A DNA stretch of 64,000 nt from Undaria pinnatifida (Eukaryota; Sar; Phaeophyceae; Laminariales; Alariaceae): NCBI GenBank assembly GCA_012845835.1, contig JABAKD010000028.1, positions 10,817,741 through 10,881,740 of the forward strand, read 5' to 3'. The notes beneath the pieces were generated by a model. The model searched no databases, had not been told where the DNA came from, and worked only from the letters and a program-made list of their open reading frames with translations. Below are positions 1 to 13,100 of the stretch, one piece after another (within the stretch, counting starts at the first letter, position 1; each line of letters starts with the position of its first letter). A program made the position numbers and the translations under genes.

Positions 1-314
1 CCCTTCCATGGTGGATTCTTGTGGCAAAATGGAAACAGCACGAAAACTTGAAATCGAAAAAGGAGCAGGGGGGTGGGTCTCTCGCGTGAGTGACCCCGAG
101 GGCTCGCTCCACTGCAAAAAAAAAAGTAGGTCCCCAAAAGTGACCCCCCCCCACCTCCCCGCGCGCGCCTACCGTAGAGTTTTTGGTCGGGTTGATCGGG
201 TTTCATTTATTCAATTAACCCAAAACAAATTACACTGGGTTTTGGTGTAGAGCTCCTCAATAGGTTACGAGCCTCAGAAACAAAATGGTGCACACCACTG
301 CCGTGGAATGGTCC

Positions 315-706
315 TGTTAATAAGGCTTGGTTTGGGTAAGCTACAATTGTTTAACATTTTGCAAGTGGTCAAACGGACTGATACCCCACTAATTCCTTAA
401 CAAAATGGCGTCGTCGACACACCATGTTTTTTTAGGGTCGTGGGTTCGAATCCCACCATCCACCACCATAATTTTTTTCCGACTTTCCCCATGTCGAACT
501 TGAAAAATACTCGCCCCGGTATCCTCAAGAAATGAAACCGCTTGGATATATTGACAGTCCGCCCGTATATCCGGCCGACCTGAGCACTCTCCCGCCGTTT
601 CAGGGGGGGGGAGTGTTAATAAGGCTTAGTTTGGGTAAGCTATAATTGGTTAACCTTTTGCAAGTAAGTGGTCAAACGGACTAATACCCCCACTAATACC
701 TTAGCA
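315..706 (+). mobile_element. Candidate miniature LTR retrotransposon (TRIM-like)
   Basis: Two direct repeats of 88 and 93 bp (315-402 and 614-706) start TGTTAA and end TTAACA or TTAGCA, as LTRs do. They enclose only about 211 bp with no coding capacity. Four bases after the first repeat comes TGGCGTCGTCGACAC (from 406), which reads as a primer-binding site for a tRNA ending GACGCCA. Directly before the second repeat is a purine tract, CAGGGGGGGGGAG. The interior also holds a tRNA-like box B (443-453) followed by a CCA-ending stretch. I see no target-site duplication, and the repeats differ by a 4-base indel and several substitutions. An old TRIM copy is the best reading; a tRNA-derived SINE pair is the alternative. 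Confidence 0.45.
366..471 (+). other. tRNA-like pol III box A / box B pair
   Basis: Positions 366-376 fit the pol III box A consensus and 443-453 are a perfect box B (GGTTCGAATCC) inside a GTGGG/CCCAC stem, followed by a stretch ending in CCA. The boxes are about 77 bp apart, too far for an intronless tRNA, and no 5' acceptor strand pairs with the 3' end. I read this as a tRNA-derived piece inside the repeat element, not a functional tRNA gene. Confidence 0.35.
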
Positions 707-1275
707 CTACGATAGACTCTAGAGGTAGCACTTTCTGCGGGAAACGGTTCAAGGCGGTTTCTGATTGGCTGGCTTCCTTAACCCAATATCGTTGGAATTT
801 TGTTCTTTTTTTTTGCGCGCACGCGCGATTTCCGTTGTACACCTACCTGTTAATAGGCTACAATGGGGTTGTTCATCGGGGACGGAGGAAGTGTGTTTGT
901 TTCCCCTGGACTGATTCTACGAGATGTACCCCCCCCCGAAGAAAAAAAACAGCGATTTTTTTCTTTTACGAAAGTTTCATGGCTACTCGACACGAGGAAG
1001 AATGATGCGACAAAAAATATCCTCACAAGTTTTCTTGCTTGAAAGGGAATATCGAACGATGACGTAGGGGTGGCACGCGGGGCACCGTGTTGCAGGAGAT
1101 ACGGCCGGAAGAAGCTGGTTTCAAAACGGGCGATTTCGATAAATAAAAGTCGGGGGGGGGGGGGTCTACCGCCGTAGAACGACTTCCTGGGCAAATCAAT
1201 TTTTTTGTTTTTCTAAATCTCAAGTGAAAAGCCCCAGAAAAAAAAAAGTGTGTCGCACCCTCTACCTACCGTAGC
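706..1275. repeat. Diverged dispersed repeat, copy 1 of 2
   Basis: This stretch is repeated, diverged, at 2080-2740. Shared landmarks run in the same order: a CGGTTTCTGA block, the GGAGATACGGCCGG block (near 1097 and 2480), the CCGTAGAACGACTT block, and a tail with CAGAAAAAAAA before GCACCCTCTA. Many indels break every reading frame. It ends in a run of 13 G at 1152-1164 and 13 C at 1298-1310. No coding function can be supported. Confidence 0.6.
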
Positions 1276-1571
1276 ATGCGCCAATTGACTACACACACCC
1301 CCCCCCCCCCGCCGACGAACTTCCCAATTGCATCCCTCTCCCTGGTATGTTTTTGTCCAACAAGAAGATGCCTTCCTCGACAACAACAGGGGGAGAGGGT
1401 TCCAACGCCGAGAGCGATGCGGCCTCTTCGGCAAGATGTATCGGCGAGATACTTCCAAACAGAGCTGCCAGGTACAATGTTGATGTCCATTGTACGTGGT
1501 GCCTCCCGTGTTTTTTGTTGTTGGAAAAATTCAATCTTCCAGAGCTTTTCGCGGGTCGGTACGATGCTCGT

Positions 1572-1609
1572 GGGTCGGGTCGGGTCGGGTCGGGTCGGGT
1601 CGGGTCGGG
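1572..1609. repeat. (GGGTC)n pentanucleotide repeat
   Basis: About seven and a half perfect GGGTC units, followed within 30-60 bp by inverted CGACCCG motifs (1642-1670). The same motif in both orientations recurs near 25137-25200 and 25545-25620, so it belongs to a dispersed repeat, not a lone microsatellite. Confidence 0.85.
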
Positions 1610-1902
1610 CTGCCGTGAATCCGTGAGACTTCGAATACCTCTCGACCCGACCGCACTCGACCCGCGAGTTTTTTTGCTTTAATCTCCTGACCCGATGGAT
1701 GGGTCAGGGGTCATGAACCGTGAAATATCTTGATGTTTGCGGGTCAGGGGTCATGAACCGTGAAATATCTTGATTTTTTCCTCCGAAAACATCTTCACGG
1801 ACCGGGCATGCATTTTATCTTTGCGCGTTTTTGCGGTATATTAGCTATGCCTGCTTGCGACCAAAACCACAACGTCGGACACAGATCACCGATCCTCACT
1901 TG

Positions 1903-2079
1903 ATGATGATACAGGTCTTGTATGGAAGGTCTGTACGGCCTAGCTCATGCTACCCGGTGGGAGCCGTGCGATCCGTCTGGTATATCTAGCACACACATGT
2001 TTCCAGGATTGGATCTGTACTCTTGCGTAAACAGATCCTGCACAATATCTCATAACCGCAGGATATGTATGACGCGTGC
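1903..2079. repeat. GATCTG-rich dispersed repeat
   Basis: Shares an ordered set of blocks (GGTGGGAGCCG, ATCTAGCACA, GGATCTGTACT, CAGATCCTGC) with 18530-18735, 23955-24480 and 44310-44510. GATCTG and CAGATC occur at both ends, giving hairpin potential. Non-coding. Confidence 0.55.
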
Positions 2080-2740
2080 TACGATAGAGGAGTAACTTTT
2101 CGTGTGAAACGGTTTCTGAATGGCGGCGCCCCTTAACCCAACCAACCAAAACAGTCGGAAAAAGATAAAAAAAAATTGCATGAGTCCTCATCGTGTACAA
2201 GTACCCTAGGTAGGCCAGATGGATGGGATTTTTCATCCGGCAGCAATTTCAGTTTTTTTTGTTTTTTTCTAATCTGACAAATCACTTTTTTTTGGCTTTG
2301 GCTCGGCTGATTCTACGATAGATAGCCCCCCCAAAGACCGGCGATTTTTTTCAACGAGAACGTTTCATGACGGCTAGACACGAGGAAGAGTGCTATGAAC
2401 AAAGCATCCTCAAACATTTTCATGTTCGCGAAGGAGTATCGACCGATGACGTCGAGGTGGCAAGGGGCACCGTTTTTCAGGAGATACGGCCGGGAGCTGG
2501 TCTCAGAACCGGCGATTTCGTTAAAGGAAAGTTGGGAGGGCTGCCGTAGAACGACTTGCTCAAGAAGCCACTCCCGTGTGCCCGATTCTTGCTGTGTACC
2601 TAGGCCACGGGATTTTTTCATCCGCTCGTACGAAGCAGTTTTATTCTTCTCCAAAATCGGTCTTTGGGAGAGGTCTTAAGCTCCCAAAATTGAAGAACCT
2701 CAGAAAAAAAAGGGGTGCACCCTCTAACTAACGTGGCAGT
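2080..2740. repeat. Diverged dispersed repeat, copy 2 of 2
   Basis: Second copy of the repeat at 706-1275, in the same orientation about 1.4 kb away. The central part (2337-2570) is the best conserved. The short open frames here are not shared with copy 1, so they are not evidence of a gene. Confidence 0.6.
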
Positions 2741-2844
2741 TTTAGTTGTCTGTCTCTAAATCAGCCTTAACCTCCAAAAAATGTGAGGAACCTAAAAACA
2801 AAATAAATGTGGTAAGCCTTTATCGTAGCACGCGTCTTTACATA

Positions 2845-4890
2845 TACACCTGTATCCTTCACGAGGGCATACACACCCCGTGACACACGCGCGACCGAAG
2901 GGTCACATGCATCGCGCAAACCTGGGAAATTTTGACCAAGAAAACTTTTTGGTCGATCTCACAGCTGAAGTGCATTTTTTTCATTTTTTCTAAAATGTAT
3001 ATACGAAGTATATACATGCAGGATCTACGGTAGGTAGTAGATGATCGAGAGCATGATCTGTCCAAGATGTGGAACGAAACGCCTTCGCGCAAAATAGAAC
3101 CCGCCCCGCCCCCCCCGAAAAGCAGCACCTTAACACCTTCACAACTGGAAACCCTTTTTGGGGACAAAATTACTGGAAGTTAGTATAGGGAGGGATTTGG
3201 GGGCTCTTAAGGGGTTAAGTGATAAGCAGAACCTGCAAACACACCGACCGCCGTACATAAGAAATTCTGCTTGCTGATTGATGCACCCAAGTTTACAAAG
3301 CCTATGAACAAGAAAATAAAAGAGTGCGAAAAACAAACAAAACACCAAAAAAATGGCTGTTCCGTTCTTTTCCCACTTTGACTCTTTCCACCAGCGTGCT
3401 TGTTTTTTTTACGCAAGAGATATTACTCTTTAGAATTAACGGTAGTGCGATTTAAACAAAACATACTCTGGTATTATTGTTGTCGCGGCCTTTTTTCAAG
3501 AAAAAAAAAACAGAATATCATTAGAAAAGCGTACTTTTGATTATTTTTCACCACAGCAGTCACCCTTCACCGAACGAACAAGGCAGAAAATAAAAGCAGC
3601 AGCAAATAAATGCTGAATGCACAGCAGCAGTGGCAGCAAGAAAAACGCTTTGGCTACAAAATGAATTTTTCGCTGAAAAAAAGTGTTTGCATCACCAATG
3701 AATGGCATGGGTGTGCCCTCTTTTTGTTGTTTTCTCCTGGAGCACGCAATCCGATTGGCGAATCGCCTAGTCTTTGCATACCCTATCTCGGGGCAACCTC
3801 TCGACCAATCATACGACACTAACGACGGGACGGGGAAACTTTGAACTCCATACATCGAAGACAAAAAAAAAAGAAATAAAAAATAAGACTCACAAAATAT
3901 AACCCCACAAAAAAAAACAAAAAAAAGACTACAAAGAAAAAAATCACGAAAAGTGAACAAATATCAGGGTAAGTACACAACAAAAAGCCCGCTCGCGCTA
4001 GACAGGCCGATAGGTAGGTAAAAAAACAAAGAGGCGAAACAAGCACACACGGGACCCCCCCCCCCCCACCCCCCCCTTCCCTTCCTCCCCCCCCCCCATC
4101 CTTGCGACAAAATTGCGGGCAAAAACCCTCAGAAACAAGGAATAAAATACCATAACAGAAGGAAACAAAAAAAATGCGACCAACAGAAAATAACATAAAA
4201 CGTGAAGAAAAATAAAACTTGACTTTTCGCTCAAGAAACGAAAAAAATGAACATGAAAATAAAAATGAAAGCCAAAGAGAAGATGTTCGAAACGCCAAAA
4301 TACCTGTAGGAAAACCCGCCAAAACTCCACTCGGAACGCCTATCTCGCCGTTTCCCCCCTTGGCTACGTTCAACCACGAGTAAGGACTGGACTTGCACGA
4401 CAGCACGCAAAGCCGACCTGCCCCCAGCCCCCCCTCGAAACAGACATCCCATATTGTTTTTACGTGTGATTGGCTCAGCTTCTCGGGCAAACCGAGCCTT
4501 CGATGTTTTTCTGGTTCACAGCCAGCCCTCCCCCCCCCCCCCCCCCCCGCGCCTCGCCCGGGGACACTACCCTACCACCCCCCCCAACAAACACCGCCCT
4601 CTCACATGAATGTTGATCAAAACAAATGCCTCCAAACTGCGGTTCATTCGCACTGGTCATGATACACCATATACCCTCCCCCACCCGCTGTGTTGTCGTT
4701 CCGACCGTCAAATCTCCCCGCGAACCAGAGACCAGCTCTTCAAGAGGCCAAAGTCAATCCCCACCCAATCTCCACCATACCCCCGGCCATCCGAAGGCAA
4801 GCAAAGTCAAGCCAAGCTATTAAGCTAAGCTACAGCTAACCAGAGCCAACCAAACTAAGCGATAAGCTAAGCAATAAGCTAAGCGATAAG
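2845..4890. other. Gene-poor stretch with low-complexity DNA
   Basis: No gene is supported. 2845-3010 is a degraded copy of the repeat seen at 17118-17370. 3140-3240 recurs diverged at 15590-15690 and inverted at 18420-18520. The rest is A-rich and C-run-rich DNA (C runs near 4056-4100 and 4528-4548). The open frames on the minus strand follow these poly-purine tracts and show no domain. Confidence 0.5.
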
Positions 4891-5170
4891 CTATACTCAA
4901 TGGCCTGTCTTCAAAGCTGTAAGCGAGGCGAAGCCAAGCCAAGCCAAGCCAAGCCAAGCCAAGCCAAGCCAAGCCAAGCCAAGCGAAAAGCCAAGCCAAG
5001 CAACCCAGACCAAGCCAAGCTAAGCTAAGCGTAGCCATGCCAAAGCTATGCTAAAGCCAAGCCAAAGCCAAGCAGCTAGCTAAGCTATACGGTATACCTG
5101 GTAAGCTATAAGCTACTCGGTGCAAGCTATTGAGTGATACCTAGTACGCTATAGGCTATACGTTACTCTA
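4810..5170. repeat. AAGCC / AAGCT pentamer satellite
   Basis: A core of near-perfect AAGCC units at about 4934-4984, flanked by degenerate AAGCT and ATAAGCTA units. A related block lies at 38000-38370 and a short one at 7757-7775, so the pentamer family is dispersed in this genome. Confidence 0.85.
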
Positions 5171-5739
5171 CAAGCTAGATATCGAGGCCGTCAACAAGCG
5201 ACTCCAAGCCAAGTGGGTGCCAACAAAAATGTACAAAAAAAAAACACGACAGAATCAAAACTTGAGTGGAGTCGTCGCGAGAACGGATCGGCACGCGTGC
5301 TCAAAACTAATAAAAGGAAGAAAAAAATCATGTTGTCAGTAGTAACAGGAGGGGCGGGGATAATAATGGGTGGGAATCGATCGGTAAACGTATAGCAGGA
5401 CATTAGGAACGACGGGGGGAGGGGGGGGGGGGGGGGGTACTCATTTGTTGTTGCCTTAGTCACTTGACCACGCATCCCTTTCGACGAAACGGAGCAAGCA
5501 CCGTTTTATTCCTCTTCCTAACAGAGGGGGGGGGGGGGGGGGGACCGGAGACACTCTGGAAAATCCAACCTTCTCTTTTACCGTGTGGCTGTAGTACTAC
5601 TGGCCCCGTCTGCAACCCCATCCCCCACCCCCCATCCCCGCGACCGCCTACCCGGGCCCATCCCCCACCTCCCCTCCCTTCGCACCGTTCACGCGAAACT
5701 ATCCAACAAACAACTCGAGAAGATGCTGGATATGCGTCG

Positions 5740-6545
5740 ATCGAACACATCGATAAGACGTTTCGATCAACCAAGCGATCAACCAATCGGTGGATCGATC
5801 TACTATAGTTAGTAATCGATAGACAATAGATAGATCGTAACCGATATAGATCCATCATTCAATCACCCAATCAATCGATAGATACCGTAGAATGATCGAT
5901 CCACAAACCAACCGTTCGATAAATCGATCAATCATCGTAACAAATCGACGATGGATAGATCGCAACCGATAGACACATCGTATTAGACAAAATATCGTAA
6001 CCGGTAGATAGATCGTAACCGATGGATAGATCGTAACCGATAGATAGATCGTAACCGGTAGATAGATCGCAACCGATACATATATCGTAACCGACAGATA
6101 GGTCGTATCCAAAAGATAAATCGTACCCTATAGATAGATCGTAACTGATAGATCGCAACCGATACAGAGATCATCAATCAACCAACCGATAGATCAATCA
6201 ATCAATCAATCAATCAGCCTATCGATATTTCGATCGATCAACAACCGGTTGATAGATGTAAGCGAAATACAGATCATAACAGATAGAATAGGTCGTAACC
6301 GGCTGATAAATCGTAACCGATGGACATTTCGATCAACTAACCGATACATTCATGCATCATTCAAACAATCGGCCTACTATAGTAACCGATAGACGATTTA
6401 GATCGTAACCGATAGATGGACCAATCTATCAACCAACCGACGGGCAGATCAAATCAAATCCATCAACCCATCGATCGATCGACCAATCAACCAACCGTGC
6501 GATACATGGATCAACCAATGAACCAGTCGATTGGTCGAATAGTAC
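5740..6545. repeat. GATA/ATCG-type minisatellite
   Basis: A degenerate array built from GATAGATCGTAACCGATA-like units of about 18 bp, best ordered at 5990-6160, with GATC- and CAATCAAT-rich borders. The ATCG and GATA cores make it rich in short palindromes. The open frames across it are periodic translations of the repeat. Confidence 0.85.
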
Positions 6546-6887
6546 ACGAATCCAGCAAAGTACCCGTGCACCGCGGTCGAAAAGAGAAACAAACAGGAAC
6601 AAAGAGAAGGAGGGAAAGAGGGGGCAGCGCGAAGGAAGAAGAAACACAATTCGCGTATTCCCTGTCTGCACCACTCCCCAACCCCCGCCCACTCTCTCCC
6701 GTCGAATACCTCACGGCGCTTCACGCTTTGTGCATGCGATCTCTGCCTGGTCGGCGACAACCCAACGCGCTCTTTCCCGGCATTGTAGGTATGCGAAGGT
6801 CCATGGTCATACGATTACGGCCATGCATGATATGAGTGCAACCACCCCCTCAACTCCAGCCCCTACCCCAACCCCTGTCCACCAACA

Positions 6888-7160
6888 TCACAGTTCTTCA
6901 AGAAGAATTTTCTCGATTTCCGCGTTCGTCGGAGCGGCTCTCGGAAAACCCCCCGGCACATTCCTAGGAGGCGTTCGCGCAAAACCCCCCGGAACAGTCC
7001 CAGGCACATTCCTCGGAACAGGAATATTCCTTGGAGACGTTCTAGGAGCGATCCTGGGACTGTTTGTAGACCCACCACCGGCCCCTCTCCCGCCGCCACC
7101 GCCGCCGCACGTGAGCTGGGCGGAAACATCGCCTGCGTGAGAGCTTTGGAGATGCTTGAG
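6888..7160 (-). CDS. Tentative last exon of the LRR gene
   Basis: A minus-strand open stretch of 90 codons ending in TGA at 6890-6888. A candidate acceptor (TTAGGCAG before CTCAAGC) gives phase 0, matching the phase-0 donor of the exon at 8039. It is Gly-rich, then has short PRNVPGG-like repeats, and ends in an acidic amphipathic tail (AEIEKILLEEL). The opposite strand is also open (plus 6730-7140), with imperfect repeats of its own, so strand and reality are uncertain. Confidence 0.3.
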   Translation of the reverse strand, partial: LKHLQSSHAGDVSAQLTCGGGGGGRGAGGGSTNSPRIAPRTSPRNIPVPRNVPGTVPGGFARTPPRNVPGGFPRAAPTNAEIEKILLEEL

Positions 7161-10100
7161 CTGCCTAAGCAATGTTAAGACGCCTTTCTCGTCTGGTTTC
7201 GACTTGAGGGCGCGGATTCGAGCCTAGGATGTTGTCGTCGTGGTTGGCGCCGGGGGGAGGGGGGGAAGGGAGAGTGGGCGAACGGCGAGCGGATGGGGCG
7301 GTTAGCGTAACGTGGGAGGCAGTAAGACTCAAGGGTCAACTCAGGAGGCCGCCAAATCAGAAAAAAATATTTCCACCTCTGATACACCAGGCAGGCCACA
7401 TATTGAAAAATAATCCTGTTCGGCTCATGTTATCGGGCGTCACACCCCAAGAGTGCTAATACAAGGTAGCGTTGCACACGTCAGCGCTTGCGTCAAAAAA
7501 AGCGCCGCTGCCGCCGGAAAAGCAACACTCGACATGCAAAAATCGAAAAGCAAGAAAACAAGAACAAAATCGGCCGTGACGACGTCACGCACTAAAACAC
7601 ACGCACACACGAACGAATTAAGAACGAACACACACAAAACCTAAAAAAAGAAGAGAAAAAAAAAAGCCGGGGCAGACTACGCACAAACCCTATTTTTCGC
7701 CCGACAGCCTTACGAGACAATTCCTCCCCGGCAGCGTTGGTGATGACGCACTCCAGCTCAAGTCAAGCCAAGCCAGGCCTACCCACACGACGCGCAAGCA
7801 ACACACCGCACACCACTACACCCCACACCCCACATCGCACCGCCCACACCACCTTACCCCGCGCCGTACACCACACACTGCCACGCCGCCACCCCTCCTA
7901 GTAGAATATACGTCTCCGAGAGATGTGGACAGGATCTTACGACCCAAAAGCAGTGAACACTAACAGGCGGAAACAACGACCCGCAATCACTGCCGGCAGG
8001 ATGCCCCTCTCCCCCCCACACCTCGACCCACCCCATACCTGAATCAAAGGGAAGCAGGCGATCCTAGTCTTGGTGAGGCTGTTACGGTAACGCTTGCTTG
8101 GAGGGCGCGGGCTGTCGAGCTCATCGTCCTCCTCCTCCCCAATCGACGCCGACCTTCGGCACCTCCTAGCCCCCGGCTCAACACCGTCATCCTCATCGAC
8201 AAACCCATACCCTCCGCCCGCCCCCGCTCCTCCTCCTCCTCCTCCTCCCCCTCCTGCTGCTGCTGCACGAGGGGTACCGGCGGTGTCAATATCGCCATCC
8301 TCCCCCCCCTTCCCTTTCCCGCCTCCGTTTACGGAAAACCCGTCAAGCCATCCTGCTCCGCCACCGCCGCCACTGCTCCCAAAACTTCTAGCAGTATCAG
8401 CAGCACCAGAAGTAGCAGCAGGAGAAGCGGTAGCGGCAGCCATAGGAGTTCGAATCGCGGAGGGAGAAGACGAGGTAGGGGATGCCGCCACGGCGCCCCC
8501 CCCCGCGGGGGAGGGGTGGGGATCACCAGGGGGGCTAAAGTAGAATTGGTGGAGACTCCACAGCTCCGCTGCGCTGAATGGTTGCTGTTGGTTTTTGCGG
8601 CGAGATGAACACGATGGTCGGTGTACACGATGAGGCATCGTGGGGGTGGGGGGGGGGGGGGGGGGGGAAAGAGAGGAGGCGCAAGAAGTGAAAAAAAAAG
8701 AATTTTGCGCCGTCACCGAATTACGCAAAAATAACGAGTTCTGTAAGTGTGGGATTGGAATGGAGAAACTCCACTGTTAGCGGCCCGCCGATCGCAGCGA
8801 TCTTGTCCGCGGCTTTGTAAGGAAGCGAGGCGTTGTCCTCTGCGTAGGAGCGTGTATCAGTTAGTGCCCATGTTCGTTTTTTTAAAACGAACTCATCGCC
8901 ACCAAATACGTCACGAGACACTCAAGTCAAGGGAAAACGTCCAGCGGAAAAAGAGCGTAAAACCGATCGTTCCACACTAAAACCTACCGGTAGCAAGTTG
9001 GCACCAGAGTCATGCCACGGTAGGGGTTGCGGTTGTTAGACTTGAGGTTTGGGACCGGTGGAGCTGCTCAAGCGTGTAACTATCGATTAGTAGTGACAAT
9101 TTTCCGAGGAAAGTTGTTGTAGCACGGGCGCATACAGCAAAAGTATGCGCGAATGAACGCCGTCGAAGTTATGTTTCGAGTGAGATTTTGAGCTCCTCGA
9201 ATGACGGAGCTCAAAATTTCTCAACAATCTGGTGCACCCCCCAGCGTGCTAGCGTCGGCTGCCGCCAGTCAAGCTAAATTGTTGGAAAATTGCCGTCGGT
9301 CAAGGGGCCAAAGTGGCGCCTCCTCGCATATTTGATCGCCACAGTCTAGCCCCCCGCGGTCACAAAATAACAGCCTGATAATATATTTGAAAAAAAAAAC
9401 AATTATCAAACGGTATACAAGGTTCCTCTCCAGGAAGTGCCTGGGGGAGTGGCGCAAGACCGAAATCCAAGCATGGACTGCCTGGGCAAACAAGATGTAC
9501 CTGGTGGCAGTGAAAAACTATGCTCTTGTCCAGCGCTCGAGAAGCGGGGGGTGGGAAGGCGCCCTCTCGGGGACGGTTCGCTCTCTCCCCGTCGTCGTGG
9601 AGAACCGTAAATAAGTGGTAATCCTATCAGCACGTGTCCAGCACTAGTACGATGAGGACTTTCGTAAGGGCGACTCCTACACAGTGAAATTTGCGTGGTA
9701 AAAAATGAACAAATGGACGAAAGGTGGATTTTCAACCGAAAAATAGAATAAAAAACGCAGCAGATGTTCCGTGCGCGGTCTTTTTATAGTGGTTTTGATG
9801 TTTTTTTCTTTGTTTCACATGGGAATCAGCCATTTCAGATTAGTACTTTTCTTGTCTTGTTGAGCCAGATTTTAAACTCCACGACGAGTGATCCACGCCA
9901 GGATGGGCAACCACCCCCCTTCATCACTTCGTCGCAGAAGGTGCACGGAATGAGGAACTGTAGGGCTTCTGTTGTCGCTGAGACAAAGCCCTCTCTCATG
10001 GAGCATGAGCGCCTATATCCACTGCTGTTTGCTTTCTAGAGTCAGGAAAAATCACGCTGGGTTGTTTCGATCGTCGTCCGATTCAAAATCGTCCCCTCGA

Positions 10101-13100
10101 GGATACAAATTTACTATAGCGAAGTAGCGAAGGTCGAGTACGAACCAACGCATCGGTTTGCTACTAAACATACTGCTGCACTGCTGTACGTGGCCCATAG
10201 CCACGTCAGCAGTACACCACGTATGGACGTGCCACACGCGCATGATGTTGCCTGCTGCTGCTTGCGCTGCTGGGCACGGTTGTAGCGTTGTCTGTGTTAT
10301 ACGCATTTTCACTGTTGTCTACACATGGCTGGGTGTGCTCGCGGGGAAATAAATACAAATTGATATCGGAAATAAAATGACAAAGAGCCGATGATGCAAC
10401 GGTCTTAACATTTTCGTTCAGACTGGCGAGATGCCGCCCACAGCAGCAGCAAAAGACAGGTCGTCGATTACAGATACGAAGCAGGCCTCGAAAAAACCAA
10501 CTAGCCACCCACACCGGTAGGGGCGTATATGGATGTGACACACACGCACGGTCTTGCCTGCTGGTGCTGCTGGGCGCTAGTTTTTTTAATGTTGTACTCT
10601 CTGCGTGTTGACTGTGCTCATTATGGCTCTGTTCATGAGTGCAAAAAAGCAGCTGCAAAAAACAGACCGAATGTCACCCAGGTGGTACGCGCGCATGATT
10701 TGCACATATATTCTTGGAGTGCATCAAAACCTTACGTACGCGAAGTAACGGGGATAGGGGGTGCGTACACGGGGATAAGGGATGCGTACACGGGGATAGG
10801 GGATGCGGAAACCCGGCGATTGGCTTCAATATGTCTCCAGGCCAAAAGAGTTAAAAGGGCTTGCCACGCGCGACACACTGCACGGATCGCGCCCAAACCT
10901 CGGGCAACATGATCCCAAGGTCCGAATTGTGCCCACCCCCTCAGACAATTTGGATGAAGGTTCGAGCACGAAGAGATATGTCCGAAAAAAAAGCAAAAAT
11001 AATTATTATACGCATATACAAAAGAAGACAGAAAAAACATACAAAAAGAAACGAGAACAAAAAAGACGCAACATCGCAGACATACACACCACACAGCGCA
11101 ACACTCCTCATACCTGAGCGATCTGGTGAAGAGCCTGCACAAGGGGTCCGCGCACTTTTTCAGCCACCGCAATCCCACCACCGCCGCCGCCTCCTTCGCG
11201 ACCAGCTCCCTGCCCAACACCCCTCGGGGCCATCACATGCGCAGGAAGCAGCCGCTCCGGCGCGGCGCTGCCCGACACCCCCGCGACAAGTCGGCACGCC
11301 TTCATTGCGTTAGAGGGGGCCGGGACCTGTCCCTCCTGTCTGGTGTCGCCTACTCTGCGGTTACCGCTCCCCCTATCATTGCCGCCACCTGGAACTAATC
11401 CCCCCTGCCCCACCCCGACCCCTGCTGCCGCCGCTGCTGCCGCCGCGGCTGCTGACGCCGCTGACGCTGCCGCTGCCACCGCTGCTGCCCCCGCCCCCGC
11501 CGAAGGATGCGCGGCACTGCTCGCGTTTGGCGCCACACCGCGTCGCCGCAGCTGCTGCCCCTGCTCCGGGGTAGAGTTAAGGTTTAGAGGTGGCACCGCC
11601 TTACCAGCCGCCACCGCGGTGGAGGTGGAGGGGCTGCCTCCTCTCACCCCCCGCACCCCGTGTGCTCGTGCGGGCACAAGCTTCTGCTTCGGCTGCTTTT
11701 GTGCACCGGTGCTACCGTAATTGACAACCGGCCGTCCCGTCGGCGAAGCTGGTGTCGCCGCCCCCCCGCCCGCTGCCGCTGCCGCCGCCGCAGCGGCAGC
11801 AGCAGCTGCTGCTGCTGCCGCTGTTGCCGCCGCTGCCGCTCCTCCACCTCGGCCGCTCCCGGCGACCAGATTGAAGTGGTTCGCCCAGTACAGCCGGACC
11901 TGCTCCAGCGCTTGTTCGTTCGAGAAATCCGCCACCTGCACGGCACGCATGAAAATTCGACAAGCGAGGGCAGCAGGCCGAAGTCTTATTCAGATCGGCT
12001 GGCGGTCTGTGGCGGGAAAGCCGAACGCGCCTTGAGTCCACCGACCCATCCGCCAGCCCACTAATCCAGCTGAAGGAAGCCTGTGTATAAAAAGCGTGTT
12101 TGCGATACAAATCAACAACCCACAGCGCGTGCCCTGTATCAAATACACAATGCTTCGCATCTCGCGACAAAAACAAAACACCCCGGCAACTCCCAAAGCC
12201 ACCACCACCCTACACCATGTCTCCTACTCGCCCCCGATCCAACATCATGGCATACCCCCCGCACCTCCCCGACACCTACCCCCGCCCACGCGGACAAACT
12301 CACCCCCCCCCCCCCCCCCCTAGCCGCCGGTAGTCAAACCCTCACCCCTCCTCCACCGCCACCCACGACGGCACAGGCCCCGCCCTGCCCCACTCTTCCT
12401 TCCCCTGACTCCTAACCCACCCCCACCTTCTCTCCCGCCTCCATTCCCACCCTCAGCTCCGCCCGCCCTTCCCCCGCCCCCACCCCCACTTCCAATCTCA
12501 CCCCTAAACTCCCCGCCCACTCCACCAATCAATAAGATTCCCCTCCCCACCCCCTGCCCGCGGGAAAACCAAACGTGCTCTGTTCAGCCATTGCAGGGTG
12601 CGAGCGTCAATGATTGAAATTCAGACTACGCCCATGCATGATGTGAATACCTCTCCCCGCCCTGTTCCATCACCAACACAACCCAGCGACTCGCCTGTGG
12701 AGGCATGCCGAGCCTCGCGAAAGAGACGCCGAGGCGGAATCCCCTGAGCGTGACCAGCGCCAGGCAGCGGTTGGTTAACACGCCATTAGAGATGAAATCC
12801 TCGCTGGCCTTCCCTAGGGAGGTGTGCTCCAGGTACAGCCGTCGGAGGGCACATCTGCGGTGTGTGGTGTGGTGTGGTGTGGGGTCGTGCAAAGCAACGC
12901 AAGGCCAGGTGAGGCAAGGCAGTCGGAATACGACATGTACGATACATGGATGCAAGGGCCAACATATGCAAGACAAATGGATACAAGGCAAACGCAAGGA
13001 AAATGCAAGGAAAATGCATGCAGGCAAACGCAAGGCAAATAAATGGAACGTAAAGGCAAGGCAAAAGCATGCAGGCAATTACAAGGAAAGCGCATGCGGG

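Noticed and set aside
3541-4490. Phe/Leu-rich membrane protein on the minus strand
   Set aside because: Poly-A and C-run DNA read on the opposite strand gives Phe- and Gly-rich strings. No Met context, no repeat-free core.
11343-12064. Plus-strand open frames opposite LRR exon 8
   Set aside because: They translate the same GCTGCCGCC repeats as poly-Ala, poly-Cys or poly-Arg. The minus strand has matching splice sites and phase.
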